64,000 nt of DNA from Streptosporangium amethystogenes (GTDB lineage: Bacteria > Actinomycetota > Actinomycetes > Streptosporangiales > Streptosporangiaceae). Both the position numbers and the translations under genes were made by a program. Below are positions 59,534 to 64,000 of this stretch, one piece after another. Every line of letters begins with the position of its first letter. The stretch's first letter is position 1. Under the pieces are notes generated by a model. It was not told the DNA's origin, made no database searches, and saw nothing but the letters and a program-made list of their open reading frames with translations. The DNA lies in contig NZ_JOEQ01000001.1 in assembly GCF_000721075.1 (NCBI RefSeq), positions 1-64,000 on the forward strand, written 5' to 3'.

Positions 59534-60832
59534 TCAACACTCCACGGTATCCGCGAGCAGGTCGAGGGTGAGCGCGGCCGACCAGGAGAAGTCCCGGCTG
59601 CCTCGTCCGCTGCCGTCGAAGGGATCGAAGCACTCGCGGAAACCCGCCTGCCGTACGAGGCGCAGGGTCTGCGAGCCCAGCACCCGCACCAACCCCGTCA
59701 GGCCGTGCACCGCCGCCGCCCGCCGCAGCAGCCAGTTGGTGTTCACCCAGGACGGCCCGCGCCAGTAGCAGGATCGGTCGAACTGCGGAGCGCGGATCTC
59801 ACAACTCGGCACCGGGTACCCCGCGGCTCCCATGAAGCTCGCCGACTCCAACGTCCCCACCAGCTCCGCGACCCGGTCGGCCGGCAGCCCCGCATCGAGC
59901 ATCGGGCCGAAGGAGCCGACCGTGCGGATGGAACTGAGCCGCCCCGCGCGCAGGTCACGGGCGCGGAAGGCACCGTCGGCCCAGAGCCGGTCCAGCAGCG
60001 CGGCGCGGATCCGCTCCGCCGCCTCCCGGTACGGACCCGCGTCCGCGCCCGCCACCGGCGCCAGTTCGACGAGTGCCTGGCAGGAGGCGAGCCAGATCCC
60101 GTTGAACATTGGGTCCTCGACCGCGAACGGGTGTTCGTCTCTCAGGTAGGCCGGGTCGTAGCCGGAGTCCCGGTAGCCCAGGACCAGCGCCATGTAGCGG
60201 TCGTGGTGGCTGTCGGGTTGCCACTGGGAGGGCTCCTCACGCCGGTAGGCGCGGCGGACCGGGGGCAGCGCCTCCAGCGGGGCGTCCCAGACGGGGCTGT
60301 CGTCCATCCCCGACTCCCATGGATGCACGATCGCGGCCAGCCCTCCCCCGCCCAGATCCCTGGAGATGGCGAGATAGTCATGCTGGGCGACCAGCATCGG
60401 GTAGATCCGCCGTACCAGGGCCACGGCCGTGTCGCGGTCGGCCGCGTGCCGCCACACCCACCACAGGGCCAGTGCCTGCAGTGGCGGCTGGGTCAGCCCG
60501 GAGGTGCACACACCGTGGGGAGCGGCCCGGTGCTCCGTCGAGCGCCAGATGGCCGGACCGGGGAAGTAGACCTCCTCGTGGGCGGGCTGGAAGACGATGT
60601 GCGGCACCATCCCGGTGTGCCACTGCCCCGCCAGCAGGCTGAGCAGTTCGGTCCCGGCCCTGCGGGTGTCCCAGCGGGCCAGGCCGATCGCGACGAAGGT
60701 GGAGTCCCAGTTCCACTGGTGCGGATAGAGGCCCGGCGCGGGCACGGTGGCGGCACCCGTCGAGTTCGCGTCGAGCACGGACCAGGCCTCGCGCCCGAGC
60801 GCGGCATCGTCGACCGCCGCTCGCGACTCCAT
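59534..60832 (-). CDS. GH63-type glycosidase (MGH/glucosylglycerate hydrolase-like)
   Basis: A 432-aa (alpha/alpha)6-barrel enzyme. Diagnostic segments are YPHQWNWDSTFVAIGLA, HTGMVPHIVFQ, HPWESGMDDSPVWD, and near the C-terminus SCYWRGPSWVNTNWLL and ECFDPFDGSGRGSRDFSWSA. This is the pattern of GH63 mannosyl-/glucosylglycerate hydrolases, which release sugar from compatible solutes or oligosaccharides. The acidic residues of those motifs are intact. There is no signal peptide, so it is cytoplasmic. It lies behind the terminator of the sigma gene. Confidence 0.88.
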   Translation of the reverse strand: MESRAAVDDAALGREAWSVLDANSTGAATVPAPGLYPHQWNWDSTFVAIGLARWDTRRAGTELLSLLAGQWHTGMVPHIVFQPAHEEVYFPGPAIWRSTEHRAAPHGVCTSGLTQPPLQALALWWVWRHAADRDTAVALVRRIYPMLVAQHDYLAISRDLGGGGLAAIVHPWESGMDDSPVWDAPLEALPPVRRAYRREEPSQWQPDSHHDRYMALVLGYRDSGYDPAYLRDEHPFAVEDPMFNGIWLASCQALVELAPVAGADAGPYREAAERIRAALLDRLWADGAFRARDLRAGRLSSIRTVGSFGPMLDAGLPADRVAELVGTLESASFMGAAGYPVPSCEIRAPQFDRSCYWRGPSWVNTNWLLRRAAAVHGLTGLVRVLGSQTLRLVRQAGFRECFDPFDGSGRGSRDFSWSAALTLDLLADTVEC

Positions 60833-60903
60833 CCGCCCAGTCTGCGCCTGTATCGGCCGGGAGAACAGCCCGCCTTTCCGGACGCGGAAAAAAGGGCCGC
60901 GAA

Positions 60904-60947
60904 ACGGCGCGGGCCCCGGGAACCCAGGTTCCCGGGGCCCGCGCCGT
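60904..60947 (-). terminator. strong terminator of the sigma factor gene
   Basis: A 21-bp perfect stem (60904-60924 with 60927-60947) and a two-base gap at the tip, nine bases after the sigma stop. On the minus strand it is followed by TTTTTT a few bases later. Confidence 0.88.
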
Positions 60948-60955
60948 ATGGCTCC

Positions 60956-62104
60956 TCAGTCGAGGTAGTCGCGGAGCATCTGCGCCCTCGTCGGGTGGCG
61001 TAGCTTGGCGAGGGTCTTCGACTCGATCTGACGGATGCGCTCGCGCGTCACGCCGAACTCCCTGCCGACCTCCTCCAGCGTCCGGGGGTGGCCGTCCGCG
61101 AGCCCGAAGCGCAGCTGGATGATGCGCTGTTCACGATCTGAGAGCGTCGCGAGGATGTCGTCGAGCTGGTCCTGCAGCATGATGAAGGCCGCCGCCTCCA
61201 TCGGGACCACCGCGTCCGCGTCCTCGATGAAGTCACCGAGGTCGGAGTCCTCCTCACCGATGGGTGACTGGAGCGAGACCGGCTCCTGAGCGATCCGCTG
61301 GATCTCGATCACCCTGTCGATCGGCAGGTCCATCTCCAGGGCGATCTCCTCCGGCGCGGGCTCGCGGCCGAGGTCCTGGTGGAGCTGGCGCTGGACACGC
61401 ACCAGCTTGTTGATCGTCTCGACCATGTGCACCGGAATCCGAATGGTGCGCGCCTGGTCCGCGATGGCCCTGGTGATCGCCTGGCGAATCCACCAGGTGG
61501 CATATGTGGAGAACTTGTAGCCCTTGGTGTAGTCGAATTTCTCGACCGCCCGGATGAGCCCGAGGTTGCCCTCCTGGATGAGATCCAGGAACAGCATGCC
61601 GCGTCCCACATATCTTTTGGCGATTGACACGACCAGTCGCAGATTGGCCTCGATCAGCCGCTGCTTGGCCCGTGTGCCCTGCCAGGCGAGCTCCTTGAAC
61701 TCCGGGAAGACCAGACGTGAGACGACGCTGGTCAGCTTGTCCTCGGCGAACAGGCCCGCCTCGATGGACTTGGCGAGCTCCACCTCCTCCTCGGCGGTGA
61801 GCAGGGGCACCCGGCCGATCTCCCGCAGGTAGATCCGGACGAGATCGCTGGTAGGAGCCCTTTTCCCGATATCCTCCTCATCGGACCGGGTGGGTTCCTC
61901 GTCGCTCTGAGGCTCGAGAACCTCCACTCCGTGCTCGGCGAGCATGCGGACGACGCGTTCAAGCGCGTCGGACGGCAGCTCGGACTTGTCGAGAGCGGCG
62001 GCCACGTCATCGACCGTGACGCTTCCGCGCTCTCTTCCCTTCGTGACGAGGTCGGCCACCTGGTCTACCGATGGCGGCCCACTTGGCAGCACCGATGCAC
62101 CCAC
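60956..62104 (-). CDS. sigA: principal-type RNA polymerase sigma factor (RpoD/HrdB class)
   Basis: The protein has 382 residues. Region 1.2 is [20 protein letters not shown]. Region 2 includes [40 protein letters not shown] and [20 protein letters not shown]. Region 3 is [20 protein letters not shown]. Region 4 is [20 protein letters not shown]. All principal-sigma motifs are intact. The N-terminal region is short (about 85 residues before 1.2), so it may be the vegetative sigma or an HrdB-like paralogue. The start is GTG at 62104. dnaG lies 140 bases upstream on the same strand, the usual dnaG-rpoD order. Confidence 0.93.
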   Translation of the reverse strand: MGASVLPSGPPSVDQVADLVTKGRERGSVTVDDVAAALDKSELPSDALERVVRMLAEHGVEVLEPQSDEEPTRSDEEDIGKRAPTSDLVRIYLREIGRVPLLTAEEEVELAKSIEAGLFAEDKLTSVVSRLVFPEFKELAWQGTRAKQRLIEANLRLVVSIAKRYVGRGMLFLDLIQEGNLGLIRAVEKFDYTKGYKFSTYATWWIRQAITRAIADQARTIRIPVHMVETINKLVRVQRQLHQDLGREPAPEEIALEMDLPIDRVIEIQRIAQEPVSLQSPIGEEDSDLGDFIEDADAVVPMEAAAFIMLQDQLDDILATLSDREQRIIQLRFGLADGHPRTLEEVGREFGVTRERIRQIESKTLAKLRHPTRAQMLRDYLD

Positions 62105-62244
62105 GGGAGACAGTCTGCTGTATTGGGTCCCCTAAATGGCAGACCTATTTTTGTCACCGAAGGTAAGGCCGCGATCATTATCGAACTGAGACCTTATTCG
62201 GGTTTGGTGGAATCGCCTCGCGGATATTAAAGCCAATTACGCGG

Positions 62245-64000
62245 TCAGCTCGCGGCGGCGCGTTCCCTCAGCACGCGCCGCTGCTGCTCAAGCGCGACCA
62301 GTTCCGCGTAGAGCCGCTTGTACTCCTCCGGCTCCTCGACGGGATTGGTCCGCTCCATGCGTGATTTGAGCTGATCGAGCACGCGGGTGACGGTGATCAG
62401 TTCGAGTGCCACCAGCAGCCCCGCCGCGTACCGCTCCTCGCTCGTCAGGTCGGCGCGGATCTCCTCGACCGCGAAACGGGTCAGGAGCCCTCTCAGCGAG
62501 TCGCTCACGCCGTTCAGCAACCGGTCCACCCACTCCCGCCCGCCGGCTCCGGCCGCCGCCGTGCCGCCCGCGTCGGCGATGAGCTTGTAGAGGGCGAGAT
62601 GCTCGGGAAGGGTGAACGCCTCTTTGCCCATCACGTCGAACTCCGGGCCGAGCAGCGCGGGACGCTGCACCGCCAGTTTGAGAACCTCGGCCTCGGTCCT
62701 GAGTGTGGGATCGGTCAGGTCCGCGACCTTCCTCGGCCTGGCCTTCTGGCGGGGGCCAGGCTGTGCCCGCAGGGACACCTCCATGATCCGGTCCAGCACG
62801 AAGCTCTCGTCGTTGAAACCGAGCCAGCGGTCCAGGCTCACCGCGTACAGCTTGCGCAGCCCCTGGTCCTTGATCCGGGCCACGATGGGTGCCGCGGCGT
62901 CGAGTCCGGCGAGCCGCCCCTCGTTGGTGCTCGCGTCGTAGCGGGAGATCACGCTGCGAATGGCGAAGGCGAACAGCGGTTCCCTACCGGCGATCAGGTC
63001 GCGCACGGCCGCCTCGCCCTGCCTGATGCGCAGGTCGCACGGGTCGAGCCCGTCCGCCTGCACCGCCACGAAGGTCTGGGTGGCGAACTTCTGCTCGTCG
63101 GCGAAGGCGCGCAGCGCCGCCTTCTGCCCGGCGGAATCGCCGTCGAAGGTGAAGACCACCTCGCCCTGGGAGCCCGTGTGGTCGAGCAGCAGCCGCCGGA
63201 GCACCTTGATGTGCTCCTCGCCGAACGCGGTGCCGCAGGTGGCCACCGCCGTCGGCACGCCCGACAGGTGGCAGGCCATCACGTCGGTGTAGCCCTCGAC
63301 GATCACGGCCTGGGAGCGCTTGGAGATCTCGCGCTTGGCCAGGTCGACACCATAGAGAACCTCACTCTTCTTATAGAGCGGGCTTTCTGGGGTGTTCAAA
63401 TACTTCGGTCCGTCTTCGGCGTCGTTCAACTTCCGCGCGCCGAAACCAATGACGTCCCCGGTTATGTCGCGAATGGGCCAGACCAGCCGTCCCCGGAAGC
63501 GGTCGATCGGGCCGCGCCGTCCCTCCTTGGCCAGCCCTCCCTTGATCAGCTCCGCGCTGGTGAACCCTCTGGCCATCAGGTGCCGCGAGAGCGCCTCCCA
63601 CTCGGCCGGGGCGTACCCGACGCCGAAACGCTCGGCGTCGACCCGCTCGAACCCGCGCTCCGACAGGAACCTGCGCCCGATCGCGGCGTCGGGCGCGGAC
63701 AGCTTCGAGGCGTAGAACTCGGCCGCCGCCCGATGGGCCTCGATCAGGCGGGTGCGCTCGCCCTGCTCGCGTCCCGGGACATATCCGCCCTGCTCGTAGC
63801 GGAGCTGGATGCCCGCCCGACCGGCCAGCCGCTCGACCGCCTCGCCGAACGACAGGTGCTCCAGGCGCCGGACGAAGGTGATGACGTCACCGCCCTCGGC
63901 GCAGCCGAAGCAGTACCAGTAACCCCGGGTGGGGGTCACGTTGAACGACGGGCTCTTCTCCTCATGAAAGGGGCAGAGCCCTTTCAGGTTGCCGCCGCCC
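62245..64000 (-). CDS. dnaG: DNA primase (5' end beyond window)
   Basis: The gene is open to the right edge; 585 codons are visible. The zinc-finger remnant reads GNLKGLCPFHEEKSPSFNVT then YWYCFGCAEGGDVITF. The Toprim catalytic core shows AVIVEGYTDVMACHLSGVPT and VFTFDGDSAGQKAALRAFAD. The C-terminal DnaB-interacting helical part ends VALEQQRRVLRERAAAS. The protein makes RNA primers at the replication fork. Only about 20-40 N-terminal residues are missing. Confidence 0.97.
   Translation of the reverse strand, partial: GGGNLKGLCPFHEEKSPSFNVTPTRGYWYCFGCAEGGDVITFVRRLEHLSFGEAVERLAGRAGIQLRYEQGGYVPGREQGERTRLIEAHRAAAEFYASKLSAPDAAIGRRFLSERGFERVDAERFGVGYAPAEWEALSRHLMARGFTSAELIKGGLAKEGRRGPIDRFRGRLVWPIRDITGDVIGFGARKLNDAEDGPKYLNTPESPLYKKSEVLYGVDLAKREISKRSQAVIVEGYTDVMACHLSGVPTAVATCGTAFGEEHIKVLRRLLLDHTGSQGEVVFTFDGDSAGQKAALRAFADEQKFATQTFVAVQADGLDPCDLRIRQGEAAVRDLIAGREPLFAFAIRSVISRYDASTNEGRLAGLDAAAPIVARIKDQGLRKLYAVSLDRWLGFNDESFVLDRIMEVSLRAQPGPRQKARPRKVADLTDPTLRTEAEVLKLAVQRPALLGPEFDVMGKEAFTLPEHLALYKLIADAGGTAAAGAGGREWVDRLLNGVSDSLRGLLTRFAVEEIRADLTSEERYAAGLLVALELITVTRVLDQLKSRMERTNPVEEPEEYKRLYAELVALEQQRRVLRERAAAS

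Noticed and set aside
1..64000. CRISPR arrays, complete insertion sequences, rRNA genes
   Set aside because: No spaced direct repeats, no transposase with terminal repeats and no rRNA sequence were seen.

Overview
The window is high-GC DNA with dense, often translationally coupled genes and many GTG starts. It carries an ECF sigma factor with a coupled membrane partner, two F420-family enzymes (PPOX and LLM), a perfect CebR-type operator, a SAM-IV-like riboswitch and a bacterial NO synthase. Together these point to a filamentous actinomycete, plausibly Streptosporangiales. I cannot fix the genus from sequence alone.

Layout. (1) 1-3.2 kb: the N-terminal part of an IscB-family RNA-guided nuclease cut by the window edge, with a structured leader that may encode its omega RNA, then an HATPase_c protein, a TPR protein preceded by a 42-aa secreted peptide, and a lipoprotein. 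(2) 3.2-9.1 kb: a secreted GH3-FN3-CBM2 beta-glucosidase under a CebR box, a PucR regulator and a DadA-like FAD oxidoreductase. (3) 9.1-22.4 kb: a compact biosynthetic cluster. Seven co-directional genes encode two methyltransferases, an imine-reductase-like protein, an A-PCP NRPS, a KS-AT-KR-carrier PKS, a type II thioesterase and a P450. A divergent second P450 and an EF-hand protein flank them. The assembly line would join one amino acid to one ketide unit and reduce the ketone. (4) 22.7-28.4 kb: housekeeping and redox genes and an ECF sigma operon.

(5) 28.4-41.2 kb: a defence-like accessory island. It has an intact NADAR gene and a decayed NADAR fragment, a decayed SF1 helicase, and the set XRE regulator / TIR protein / STAND-like NTPase / SPFH-like membrane protein. 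A helicase-PLD-DUF5710 fusion (Mokosh type II-like) and a protein with a GreA/GreB C-terminal-like domain follow. The C-terminus of the TIR protein and the N-terminus of the NTPase share a RHIM/amyloid-like core ([V/I]-H-x-G-x-x-N). This suggests amyloid-templated coupling of sensor to effector, and it is the most interesting signal in the window.

(6) 41.3-46.8 kb: a YpfJ-like secreted protein that has lost its metal-binding motif, a CBM2-like protein, a tRNA with CAU anticodon, galK, a methionyl-tRNA synthetase and a MarR regulator. (7) 47-56.7 kb: an MFS exporter, then a SAM-riboswitch-controlled operon (small ORF, FAD/NAD(P)-binding protein, dipeptide-type ABC importer), a DUF402 protein and an enoyl-CoA hydratase. 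(8) 56.9-64 kb: NO synthase, tRNA-Asn, a YtxH-like protein, a GH63 glycosidase, a principal-type sigma factor and dnaG, which runs off the right edge.

All calls come from reading motifs. No database or folding calculation was run.
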